DNA of 5,156 bases, taken from assembly GCA_015259105.1 (NCBI GenBank), contig JABZGZ010000077.1, positions 1 through 5,156 on the forward strand, written 5' to 3'. Below, one piece after another: positions 1 to 5,156 of the stretch. The notes beneath the pieces were generated by a model. That model saw nothing but the letters and a program-made list of their open reading frames with translations. It was not told the origin of the DNA and did not search any database. The DNA comes from Atopobium sp. (lineage in GTDB: Bacteria; Actinomycetota; Coriobacteriia; Coriobacteriales; Atopobiaceae). The position numbers were made by a program, and so were the translations under genes. Position 1 is the stretch's first letter. Every line of letters starts with the position of its first letter.

Positions 1-660
1 CTCGCGGATTGCGTGAAGAGCGTCGCCGTCGGTATACATGGAAGCAACGGTAGAAACGTACGCCTCGATAGCATGGGTCAGTGCGTCCATACCAGTGTGA
101 GCAACAAGCTTAACAGGCATGCCATAAGTAAGCTCAGGGTCAACAATTGCGACGTCAGGGGTAATCTGGAAGTCAGCGATTGGGTACTTAACGCCCTTCT
201 GGTAATCGGTAATGATGGAGAATGCGGTTACCTCAGTTGCGGTACCGGAAGTAGAAGAAATTGCGCAGAAGTGAGCCTTGGTGCGGAGCTCAGGAAGGCC
301 AAATACCTTGCACATGTCCTCAAAAGTGGTCTCTGGATACTCGTACTTGATCCACATAGCCTTAGCTGCGTCGATTGGGGAGCCGCCGCCGATAGCAATG
401 ATCCAATCTGGCTGGAACTCGCTCATCTTAGCAGCGCCGCTCATAACGGTCTCAACGGAAGGGTCGGACTCGACACCCTCAATGTGAGCAACCTCAAAAC
501 CTGCGGACTTAAGGTCATTCTCGATGTCATCAAGGAAGCCGCCACGACGCAGGGAGCTGCCGCCAGAAACGATAACAGCCCTCTTACCCTTGAGGTTCTT
601 AACCTCATGACGAGCGCCCTCGCCAAAATACAGATCGCGTGGATTTGTAAAACGTCCCAT
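1..660 (-). CDS. Iron-containing alcohol dehydrogenase, 5' part only (butanol dehydrogenase-like)
   Basis: The first 220 residues of a group III (iron-dependent) alcohol dehydrogenase; the family is usually about 380-400 residues, so the C-terminal 40-45% lies beyond the left edge. These enzymes interconvert aldehydes and alcohols with NAD(P)H in the cytoplasm, typically to reoxidise cofactor in fermentation. Seen: an N-terminal MGRFTNPRDLYFG start typical of the butanol dehydrogenase branch; the cofactor-loop GGGSPID at residues 91-97; STSGTATEVTAF at 136-147; ITPDVAIVDPEL; and TGMDALTHAIEAY, whose D192 and H196 match the first two iron ligands (Asp196 and His200 of E. coli FucO). The two remaining His ligands are outside the window. 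Where FucO has the NAD-selecting Asp39, this protein has SGGSS (32-36), similar to the GGGS of NADPH-using YqhD, so NADP(H) preference is inferred. The ATG at 660 is supported by AAGGAG seven bases upstream. The physiological substrate cannot be assigned. Confidence 0.95.
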   Translation of the reverse strand, partial: MGRFTNPRDLYFGEGARHEVKNLKGKRAVIVSGGSSLRRGGFLDDIENDLKSAGFEVAHIEGVESDPSVETVMSGAAKMSEFQPDWIIAIGGGSPIDAAKAMWIKYEYPETTFEDMCKVFGLPELRTKAHFCAISSTSGTATEVTAFSIITDYQKGVKYPIADFQITPDVAIVDPELTYGMPVKLVAHTGMDALTHAIEAYVSTVASMYTDGDALHAIRE

Positions 661-667
661 AAAACCT

Positions 668-673
668 CTCCTT
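668..673 (-). promoter_or_regulatory. Ribosome binding site of the alcohol dehydrogenase gene
   Basis: Read on the minus strand this is AAGGAG, followed by seven bases and the ATG at 660. It is near-consensus with ideal spacing, and fixes the start codon. It lies just downstream of the second leader hairpin and is not itself part of either stem. Confidence 0.85.
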
Positions 674-681
674 AACTATGT

Positions 682-699
682 GCCGCTTCCCTAAGCGGC
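682..699 (-). promoter_or_regulatory. Leader hairpin 2 of adh (proximal)
   Basis: A perfect 7-bp stem with a 4-base loop: GCCGCTT / AAGCGGC on either strand. In the adh transcript it stands eight bases upstream of the AAGGAG site. There is no U tract after it on the minus strand, so it is not a simple terminator. An mRNA-stabilising or translation-modulating role is possible but is inference. Confidence 0.6.
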
Positions 700-701
700 T
701 A

Positions 702-718
702 GCGAAGCCATTCTTCGC
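702..718 (-). promoter_or_regulatory. Leader hairpin 1 of adh (distal)
   Basis: A perfect 6-bp stem, GCGAAG / CTTCGC, with a 5-base loop, two bases from the next hairpin. The 3' arm (GCTTC on the minus strand) could alternatively pair with GAAGC in the 3' arm of the proximal hairpin, so the two structures could compete. The structure is seen; the function is not known. Confidence 0.55.
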
Positions 719-741
719 AATTACTTCTTCTCAACATTTCT

Positions 742-771
742 ATATTAGCTCATTTTGGGCATCTGTACCAA
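742..771 (-). promoter_or_regulatory. Candidate sigma-70-type promoter for adh
   Basis: On the minus strand, TTGGTA (766-771, 4 of 6 matches to TTGACA) is followed after 18 bases by TAATAT (742-747, 4 of 6 matches to TATAAT). Transcription would start around 730-736, giving a leader of about 70-75 bases that contains both hairpins. Both boxes are imperfect, so the assignment is tentative. It would suit a promoter needing an activator or one held by a repressor at the overlapping inverted repeat. Confidence 0.45.
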
Positions 772-776
772 AATGA
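750..776. promoter_or_regulatory. Perfect 9-bp inverted repeat, probable operator
   Basis: TCATTTTGG (750-758) and CCAAAATGA (768-776) are exact inverted copies separated by nine bases, so the half-sites are centred 18 bp apart. The repeat covers the proposed -35 box and most of the spacer of the adh promoter, the usual place for a repressor operator. It does not match the Rex, LexA or CRP/FNR consensus sequences I know, so no regulator is named. A partial further copy, CATTTT (783-788), lies just beyond it. Confidence 0.55.
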
Positions 777-785
777 ATGTGCCAT

Positions 786-814
786 TTTATGCAATATCGT
801 TCAAAATTTATGCA
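786..814. repeat. Two TTTATGCA direct repeats, 21 bp apart
   Basis: The octamer TTTATGCA occurs at 786-793 and again at 807-814. The 21-bp period is two helical turns, which would put both copies on one face of the DNA. They sit just upstream of the adh operator/promoter and in the region between divergent genes. This may be a regulator site; two short A/T-rich octamers could also coincide by chance. Confidence 0.35.
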
Positions 815-917
815 CCCGTCTGGCGAGAAACCCGTTCACTCCAAACGTTTCTGTCTGCCGTTCACAATCTTCTTACGACGCTCGCGGACTTGCCCCGCAC
901 ACCCAAATAACCTGCGA

Positions 918-923
918 TATCAT
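918..923 (+). promoter_or_regulatory. Possible -10 box for the TPR gene pair
   Basis: TATCAT matches TATAAT at 5 of 6 positions and lies 23 bases before the GTG start at 947. No convincing -35 box is found at 16-18 bases upstream; TTGCCC (890-895) is 22 bases away, too far for a normal promoter. Low confidence. Confidence 0.25.
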
Positions 924-935
924 TACGTAAGAGAG

Positions 936-941
936 AAAGGA
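936..941 (+). promoter_or_regulatory. Ribosome binding site selecting the GTG start
   Basis: AAAGGA ends five bases before GTG at 947. No in-frame ATG gives a better-placed site nearby, so the GTG start is preferred. Confidence 0.7.
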
Positions 942-946
942 ATCAC

Positions 947-2122
947 GTGGCGTTTGACCCGGTAAAAGAAGACTACCAGCGGCTTATCCTCCGCTTTGCT
1001 CGCACGCAAGTCGGCGACGAGGACAGCATTGCTACGCTGATGAAGGACTTTAACTGGCGATTCTCCAACGACCGCAATTCCCTCCCTCAAACTGACGAAG
1101 ATCGCGCGTTCAATCTAGTTGCGCAAGCTGCCGAGATTGTTGATTATCGCCTGCCGTTTGTCGAGGAATCTCAGGCGCAGGCCCTTATCGACCAGGGAAA
1201 GCGTCTCCTCAACAAAGCAATTCAGCTGGACCCCAACTGTTTTGATGCCCAGCGGATGCTCCATGCTTCAAATAGCAGGCTTTTTGACGCCTACTACCAG
1301 TTCCTTGTGGAGAAGCTCCCCCAGGTAGAAGCCGCGTGTTACCAGAAGGCGCAAGAGTCCTCGCAGGGACTTCCCGCCGAGCAGGCAGAACTTGCCCAGA
1401 GGCTGGCAATCAACCCCTATAAGCGCTGGTTGGCAACGCTTTCTTCTCGCGCGCTTATCTGCGGCCGCAACAAAGACGCCATCGCATATGGCGAGAAGCT
1501 CCTGGAGCTTGACGCTGCGGACGCGGCCGATGCTCGTTTTACACTTGCGCTCGCATACGCAAAACTCGAGGACGAAGACGCCCTCGACAACCTCATGGAC
1601 AAGTACCGCAAGCTAGATCCTCCTCGTGGGGCAGATGACCCGTGGATTTTGCTGGCTCGCCTGGCTATTCACTTCAAGAAGCGTGAGCTGGTTGAGGCAG
1701 AACACTACCTTGACCTGCTGATTGAGCGCTATCCCGAGGCAACGCTTTGCTGTTTTGTGCAGAAGGATTTGCCCGAGGGAGAGTTCTCGCGCCTTAACGT
1801 GCTCCCCTATTCTGAGGACGAGCTCATTATTGCCATTGCAGAGGCAACGGTGCTGCTGCAGGAAGGAAATGACCTGATAGGACGCGGTGTTCTTGGCCGT
1901 TGGCTTGCAGATCAAGTTAGGGCGAGAGACCCAAAGACCGTTGAACTTGCAGAAAAAGAGCTGCAGATGCAGGCAAACGCCTTGTTTGCTTCGGCAGATT
2001 CTTTCCCTGGTGGATCCGACTTCCCCGACGGCCCGATCGGCTCCGGTCCCGCTGGCCCGCGACCAGGCGGACCGCATATCGACGGGCCAAATAATCCACA
2101 CCCAGGTGGTGATGCAGAGTGA
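947..2122 (+). CDS. TPR-like repeat protein with Pro/Gly-rich C-terminal tail (function unknown)
   Basis: A 391-residue soluble protein with no signal peptide or membrane segment. I do not recognise a named family. Helical TPR-like stretches are visible: about residues 76-108 (AIQLDPNCFDA core), 160-211 (YGEKLLELDAAD then ARFTLALAYAKLEDED, 196-211), and 247-268. Residues 1-75 are acidic/mixed and helical-looking. The tail from about 353 to 389 is rich in Pro and Gly with repeated GP/PGG steps and no aromatic core, so it is probably disordered. The start is GTG at 947, with AAAGGA ending five bases upstream. The stop overlaps the next gene by four bases (GTGA), which implies translational coupling. 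The downstream gene is a diverged paralog, sharing the ARFTLA...A.LEDE segment and its surroundings. TPR folds usually mediate protein-protein contacts, so an adaptor role is inferred; a partner cannot be named. Confidence 0.85.
   Translation: MAFDPVKEDYQRLILRFARTQVGDEDSIATLMKDFNWRFSNDRNSLPQTDEDRAFNLVAQAAEIVDYRLPFVEESQAQALIDQGKRLLNKAIQLDPNCFDAQRMLHASNSRLFDAYYQFLVEKLPQVEAACYQKAQESSQGLPAEQAELAQRLAINPYKRWLATLSSRALICGRNKDAIAYGEKLLELDAADAADARFTLALAYAKLEDEDALDNLMDKYRKLDPPRGADDPWILLARLAIHFKKRELVEAEHYLDLLIERYPEATLCCFVQKDLPEGEFSRLNVLPYSEDELIIAIAEATVLLQEGNDLIGRGVLGRWLADQVRARDPKTVELAEKELQMQANALFASADSFPGGSDFPDGPIGSGPAGPRPGGPHIDGPNNPHPGGDAE
2104..2110 (+). promoter_or_regulatory. Ribosome binding site inside the upstream gene's Gly-Gly codons
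   Basis: AGGTGGT lies eight bases before the GTG at 2119. The same bases encode the final Pro-Gly-Gly of the upstream protein. It is a partial Shine-Dalgarno match, and together with the GTGA overlap it argues that the second gene is translated by coupling. The in-frame ATG at 2143 has no such site. Confidence 0.5.
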
Positions 2123-3147
2123 TTAAGCATTCCGCTAACGATATGGTCAGCGAGCAAGTAGATCGCCTGGTAGCTAAGTGTGCTCGAGAAAAGAACATCG
2201 TCTCTGAAGCTGCTCTCTACGAGTTGAAGCTTGCGGTAGAGGCTTCCCCTGAAGACTTCATTGCTGACGAGGAAGAAAAAGCTTTTTCTCAATACGTCAA
2301 CGTCATTGGCAAGTATCAGGCTGGAATTACTAAAGAAATTGATTCCGATGCGGACTTCTTTTCAAGCCGTATGGATTTGCTCAACTTCTTGCATAATCAG
2401 ATGACAAATATTACTGAAAACCCAGCGCTTAACAGCACAAGTATCAATCTTGAAGCACAGAGAATCCTGGCGCAAATCTCCAACAATCATCCTGCAGCAA
2501 TCCTCAACGACCTGCTTGACCTGCAAAAAGAATTTGACCCCATCTTTAGGTCAAAGCTAGAACAAGCAAAGCAAAATCACGGCGACGCTTGGGTCTGCGC
2601 TGAAGCTCGACCACTTTTGCGCCTCTATGCACAGATCGCCCAGGTAGCAACAGATTGCGCCTGCTTCAAGCTCTCCAAAAAAGCCTGCGAAGATCTCTTA
2701 TTCTTCTCGCCAACAGATTTACTGGGTGCGCGTTTTACCTTGGCATATGTTCTTGCTCGCCTGGAAGATGAGGAGGGGCTCCACAAGCTGGACGAGAGCT
2801 GTGGATATCAGTCAAATGCCTGGATGCGTCTGGCGTTTACGCTGCTGTTCTTCAAGTTGAATCGCATGCCCGCGGCAAAGCGCGCGCTGAAAGGCTTTGT
2901 CAACCTTGGCGAGGGAGCGGCATATGCGCTGTTCAGGCCATCTTTTGTTGATCTCTACATTCCGTGCAGAATTAACTTTACGCCTGACACGTTTGCCGAA
3001 AACGTTATCGCAGTTCACGAAGCTGAGGCGATTATCGCTGACGTACCGGAATTTATTTCATGGGCAGAGTTGGTGCCCGGCGTAACTCAGAGTGCTCGCG
3101 ACTACGCGTTTAAGGCCGGGCTGGACTGGTGGGAAAACGAAGAATAG
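2119..3147 (+). CDS. TPR-like repeat protein, paralog of the upstream gene (function unknown)
   Basis: A 342-residue soluble protein without signal peptide or membrane segments. It resembles the preceding protein along much of its length: LEAQRILAQ (111-119) matches FDAQRMLHA there; ARFTLAYVLARLEDEE (204-219) matches ARFTLALAYAKLEDED; and the next ~100 residues keep the same order of helices (WMRLAFTLLFFKLNRM against WILLARLAIHFKKREL). It lacks the Pro/Gly tail, ending instead in WWENEE. It has several Cys residues clustered around 160-190 (C160, C180, C182, C190) without a clear metal-site spacing. The coding sequence looks more A/T-rich than the upstream gene, especially around 2280-2470, as judged by eye. 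The GTG start overlaps the upstream stop by four bases; the alternative ATG (residue 9) has no ribosome site. The two products may form a hetero-complex, which is inference from coupling and paralogy. Confidence 0.82.
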   Translation: MIKHSANDMVSEQVDRLVAKCAREKNIVSEAALYELKLAVEASPEDFIADEEEKAFSQYVNVIGKYQAGITKEIDSDADFFSSRMDLLNFLHNQMTNITENPALNSTSINLEAQRILAQISNNHPAAILNDLLDLQKEFDPIFRSKLEQAKQNHGDAWVCAEARPLLRLYAQIAQVATDCACFKLSKKACEDLLFFSPTDLLGARFTLAYVLARLEDEEGLHKLDESCGYQSNAWMRLAFTLLFFKLNRMPAAKRALKGFVNLGEGAAYALFRPSFVDLYIPCRINFTPDTFAENVIAVHEAEAIIADVPEFISWAELVPGVTQSARDYAFKAGLDWWENEE

Positions 3148-3177
3148 ATGAAAGCTCAAAATCGCTTCGTTTAGCCC

Positions 3178-3205
3178 TAGAAATCTGCAGCATCTTTGCT
3201 ATACT
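3178..3205 (+). promoter_or_regulatory. Candidate promoter for tRNA-Glu
   Basis: TATACT (3200-3205, 5 of 6 to consensus) lies ten bases before the tRNA. A weaker TAGAAA (3178-3183, 4 of 6) stands 16 bases further upstream as a possible -35 box. The -10 is convincing; the -35 is only acceptable. Transcription would begin within a few bases of the mature 5' end. Confidence 0.55.
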
Positions 3206-3215
3206 TTTTCTTCGC

Positions 3216-3290
3216 GTCCCCATCGTCTAACGGTTAGGACATCGCCCTTTCAAGGCGGCAATACGGGTTCGATTCCCGTTGGGGGCACCA
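3216..3290 (+). tRNA. trnE: tRNA-Glu, anticodon UUC, CCA encoded
   Basis: A complete cloverleaf can be folded: acceptor stem GTCCCCA (3216-3222) with TGGGGGC (3280-3286); a D arm starting GTC and ending GAC; anticodon stem TCGCC/GGCGG (3242-3246, 3254-3258) around loop CTTTCAA with anticodon TTC at 3249-3251; T arm ACGGG/CCCGT with loop TTCGATT (3263-3279). The discriminator is A3287 and the 3' CCA (3288-3290) is encoded. The anticodon reads GAA and, by wobble, GAG, so the tRNA carries glutamate; the ACCGCCCTTTCA-like arm resembles other bacterial tRNA-Glu genes. No terminator separates it from the TPR gene 68 bases upstream, so some read-through transcription into it is possible. Confidence 0.97.
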
Positions 3291-3302
3291 TAAAACGCAA
3301 AT

Positions 3303-3339
3303 CCCAAGGCAGCGCACGCTCCCTTGGGTTTTTGTTTTT
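3303..3339 (+). terminator. Rho-independent terminator after tRNA-Glu
   Basis: CCCAAGG (3303-3309) pairs with CCTTGGG (3322-3328); inside it, after a 1x1 mismatch, AGC pairs with GCT around a GCAC loop. A T-rich run (TTTTTGTTTTT, 3329-3339) follows. This is a strong intrinsic terminator for the tRNA, and for the TPR genes if they read through. On the minus strand the same stem is followed by ATTTGCGTTTTA, so it may also stop the convergent transketolase transcript, less efficiently. Confidence 0.9.
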
Positions 3340-3373
3340 AAGCCTTTTAGGTCCTATCTTCTTGGATCTTTAT

Positions 3374-4468
3374 TTAACAGTTGGCGAGAAAAACCTCTTG
3401 TAGACCCTCAACCGATAGCCCAGCACGCGCAAGAATGTTGTGGTGAACGTCTGCCTCAAAGTATTTATCGGGCATACCTACACGAATTACCTGCGGACAT
3501 GCGCCTGAAGCGCTAATCTGCTCGAGAACTGCACTGCCAAACCCACCCAAAACGCTGTGCTCCTCGACAGTAATAATCACGTCAGAATGCTGACAAATTT
3601 CCGTCAAAGAAGCGTCAAGCGGCTTGATGCTCGACACGCCGTAGACCTCGATGTTTGTCCGGACAGGAGCAGCAATCTGCTCTGCAGCTCGCTGAACTGC
3701 CTCGACGACTCTACTGGTTATCGCACCCGTTGCAAGTACGGTTATGCGCTTCGGAAGAGGGGTAGATACGGTTCCGACGGCTGTGACTTCGGTAGCTACA
3801 GCTTCGGTGACCGCCACGCCGTCTACGCTTGCCGTGTCCGCCGCACAAGCCGACTCAAAGAGTTTCTCGACACCGGAGGCATCAAAAACGTAACCGTCTG
3901 GATGCAGATTAACGCCATCGCACGAGGTCATACGCACGTAAGCTGGTCGTGGATGCTTTGCAAGCTCCATGAGCGTTGCGGCAAGCTGGGCGTTATCAAC
4001 CGGATTGAACACGGAAAGCCCGGGTATGGTTCTGGTAACCGCAATGTCCTCCACCGCCATGTGAGATGGTCCCGTAGCTGCGGATTCACAGCCGGCAGCA
4101 ACACCCACAAGCACCACGGGCGACTTCATCATGCCAAGGTTGACGCGAATCTGATCGAGCGTTCGAGAGGTCACAAACGTGGCATAGCACGGCGCAAAGA
4201 CGTGGAAGCCCTCATTTGCGCAGGCAGATGCCACTTCAATAAGGTTTTGCTCCGCAATTCCGCACTGAATATAGCCATCTGGTCGAAGCTCTCGGAAGCG
4301 GTCCAGATTCAAACGGCGACCATAATCGGCAACGGCAACAGTTAGCAACTCGTCATCCTCGGCAAGCTTACCCATAACCCAGCCGAACACTTCTTTTGTA
4401 TTCATACCCGCGAGCAACTGCGACTCTTCAGCAGAAATTTGCGCTGGTTGCAAAGATGTATCTAGCAT
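3374..4468 (-). CDS. Transketolase, C-terminal subunit (split-type)
   Basis: The pyrimidine-binding plus C-terminal half of a two-subunit, thiamine-diphosphate-dependent transketolase; 364 residues from the ATG at 4468, against roughly 310-320 usual. Numbering here counts from the ATG at 4474. Seen: GIAEQN (72-77) with the cofactor-activating Glu75; YATF (97-100); GPSHMAVEDIA (135-145); PAYVR (177-181); then an A/V/T-rich extra linker (about 205-242); then the C-terminal domain with SSIKPLD (281-287) and VEEHSVLGGFGSAVLE (303-318). Transketolases move two-carbon ketol units between sugars in the cytoplasm. The start is set at 4468 because AGGAGG (4476-4481) is seven bases from it but only one base from the ATG at 4474. 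It overlaps the N-subunit gene by seven bases, so the two are co-translated. Several substrate-contact residues differ from E. coli TktA, so the acceptor may not be a normal pentose-phosphate sugar. Confidence 0.9.
   Translation of the reverse strand: MLDTSLQPAQISAEESQLLAGMNTKEVFGWVMGKLAEDDELLTVAVADYGRRLNLDRFRELRPDGYIQCGIAEQNLIEVASACANEGFHVFAPCYATFVTSRTLDQIRVNLGMMKSPVVLVGVAAGCESAATGPSHMAVEDIAVTRTIPGLSVFNPVDNAQLAATLMELAKHPRPAYVRMTSCDGVNLHPDGYVFDASGVEKLFESACAADTASVDGVAVTEAVATEVTAVGTVSTPLPKRITVLATGAITSRVVEAVQRAAEQIAAPVRTNIEVYGVSSIKPLDASLTEICQHSDVIITVEEHSVLGGFGSAVLEQISASGACPQVIRVGMPDKYFEADVHHNILARAGLSVEGLQEVFLANC
3749..3862 (-). repeat. A/V/T-rich linker with 15-bp micro-repeats in the transketolase C subunit
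   Basis: This stretch codes for the extra residues between the two domains, composed almost only of A, V, T, S, D, E and G. On the plus strand CTTCGGT recurs at 3787 and 3802, exactly 15 bases (five codons) apart, giving the peptide period TEAVA/TEVTA. It looks like in-frame slippage or duplication in a surface linker that tolerates length change. Confidence 0.5.
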
Positions 4469-5156
4469 GAGCATGCCTCCTCTGCGACTTTTAGATCAAG
4501 TAATGCCTGCTCATAGAGGTCGTCCGTCACGCATGCATCGTGGAACGAGACGTTATTCTCGGCAAATGAAAGTCCCTTGCCCTTGATGGTGTGCGCAATA
4601 ATCGCGCGAGGCCTGGAAGTTTGCTGCCTCAGGGCGTCGTACAGCGCAAGCACATCATGGCCATCTACCTCGACGGACTCGAAGCCAAACGCATCAAACT
4701 TTCTTGCAATTGACCCGGTGTCCAAAATGGACGCGCAAGGGCCGTCCAGCTGCATGCGGTTCTGGTCAACAATGACCGTCACGTTGGAAAGCTGGTTGTG
4801 GCCGATAAACGCAGCGCTCTCCCAAATGGAGCCCTCGTCGCACTCGCCGTCGCCCAAAATACAAAAAACGCGAGAAGGAAGATCTTTTCGGCGAAGACTC
4901 AGCCCCAGGCCAGCGGCGTAGCCCAAGCCCATACCAAGGCTGCCGCCAGAGATTTCAAAGCCGCGCTGAGGATCTCGCAGTGGATGCTTAAAGAGAACAG
5001 CATCGGGCCCAAAAACTCCGCGGTCGATGTCTTCTTGAGAGATCATTCCTGCACGTAGAAGAGCTGGGAACAGCGCCAGCGATGTGTGAGCTTTGGAGAG
5101 AATCAAGCGGTCCCTGAGCTCCCACTCGCAATCCCTATTACCTACCTGCATAACCT
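4462..5156 (-). CDS. Transketolase, N-terminal subunit (split-type), 5' end missing
   Basis: The cofactor diphosphate-binding half of transketolase, open through the right edge. The ATG at 5151 has no Shine-Dalgarno site and the family has about 40-60 more residues before the SK(G/A)H motif, so the true start lies outside. Numbering from 5151: LSKAH (18-22; His22 aligns with His66 of E. coli TktA), FKHPLRD (54-60; His56 aligns with His100), EISGGSLGMGLGYAAG (66-81), and the thiamine-diphosphate motif GDGECDEG (100-107) ending at Asn131 in DQNRMQLDG, whose Asp101 and Asn131 bind Mg2+. KHP replaces the usual GHP. The C-terminus, EEACSC, contains the ribosome site of the C-subunit gene. The gene forms a heteromeric enzyme with its downstream neighbour. 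Whether it serves the pentose phosphate pathway or another ketol transfer is open. Confidence 0.9.
   Translation of the reverse strand, partial: VMQVGNRDCEWELRDRLILSKAHTSLALFPALLRAGMISQEDIDRGVFGPDAVLFKHPLRDPQRGFEISGGSLGMGLGYAAGLGLSLRRKDLPSRVFCILGDGECDEGSIWESAAFIGHNQLSNVTVIVDQNRMQLDGPCASILDTGSIARKFDAFGFESVEVDGHDVLALYDALRQQTSRPRAIIAHTIKGKGLSFAENNVSFHDACVTDDLYEQALLDLKVAEEACSC
4476..4481 (-). promoter_or_regulatory. Ribosome binding site inside the N-subunit gene, deciding the C-subunit start
   Basis: AGGAGG on the minus strand, a perfect Shine-Dalgarno core, encoded in the Glu-Glu codons near the end of the N subunit. The distance is seven bases to the ATG at 4468 and one base to the ATG at 4474, which favours 4468. 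Confidence 0.8.

Noticed and set aside
13..675. Long plus-strand open frame opposite the alcohol dehydrogenase
   Set aside because: It is antisense to a clear family member, has no ribosome site, and its translation resembles nothing; it is a shadow of the minus-strand codon pattern.
777..965. Small open frame of 62 codons in the divergent intergenic region
   Set aside because: There is no Shine-Dalgarno site, it runs over the regulatory repeats and into the start of the TPR gene in another frame, and its composition is unlike a real protein.
3148..3174. Eight-codon ATG...TAG frame immediately after the second TPR gene
   Set aside because: It is too short to judge, without a good ribosome site, and an ATG right after TAG is easily due to chance.
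3216..3290. tRNA-Glu as an integration (attachment) site
   Set aside because: There is no integrase gene and no second copy of the tRNA 3' end in the window; the downstream terminator and transketolase genes look native.
3557..4345. 262-codon plus-strand open frame opposite the transketolase C subunit
   Set aside because: The minus-strand frame has unmistakable transketolase motifs throughout; the antisense product is Cys/His/Arg-rich nonsense without a ribosome site.
4462..4481. Programmed frameshift fusing the two transketolase subunits at their overlap
   Set aside because: The AGGAGG could act as a stimulator, but there is no slippery heptamer near the stop and separate subunits with a well-spaced start are normal for this family.
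1..5156. CRISPR array, insertion sequence or phage genes
   Set aside because: There are no regularly spaced repeats, transposase or integrase motifs, or terminal inverted repeats in either strand.

Overview
The window reads as ordinary bacterial chromosome with tightly packed genes, Shine-Dalgarno sites and a CCA-encoding tRNA gene. The gene styles (a butanol-dehydrogenase-like iron alcohol dehydrogenase, a split two-subunit transketolase) fit a fermentative anaerobe. A Coriobacteriia/Atopobiaceae-type actinobacterium is my best guess, but that is inference and a Firmicute is not excluded.

Layout, left to right. (1) Bases 1-660, minus strand: the N-terminal 220 residues of an iron-dependent alcohol dehydrogenase that runs off the left edge. 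(2) Bases 661-946: a 286-base divergent intergenic region. It holds the adh ribosome site, two back-to-back hairpins in the adh leader, a candidate adh promoter covered by a perfect 9-bp inverted repeat (likely operator), and a pair of TTTATGCA direct repeats 21 bp apart. (3) Bases 947-3147, plus strand: two translationally coupled genes for cytoplasmic TPR-like proteins that are diverged paralogs of each other; neither is a family I can name. (4) Bases 3178-3339: a candidate promoter, tRNA-Glu(UUC) and a strong rho-independent terminator. (5) Bases 3374-5156, minus strand: the C-terminal and (partial) N-terminal subunits of a split transketolase, overlapping by 7 bases.

The adh gene and the transketolase pair are catabolic and share no obvious pathway step; the TPR pair has no evident link to either. 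No mobile element, CRISPR array or recombination site was seen. The observations most worth following are the altered substrate-contact residues in the transketolase C subunit (including a threonine where E. coli TktA has Asp469), its A/V/T-rich repeat-built linker, the tandem TPR paralog pair with a Pro/Gly-rich tail on one member, and the operator/hairpin architecture upstream of adh.
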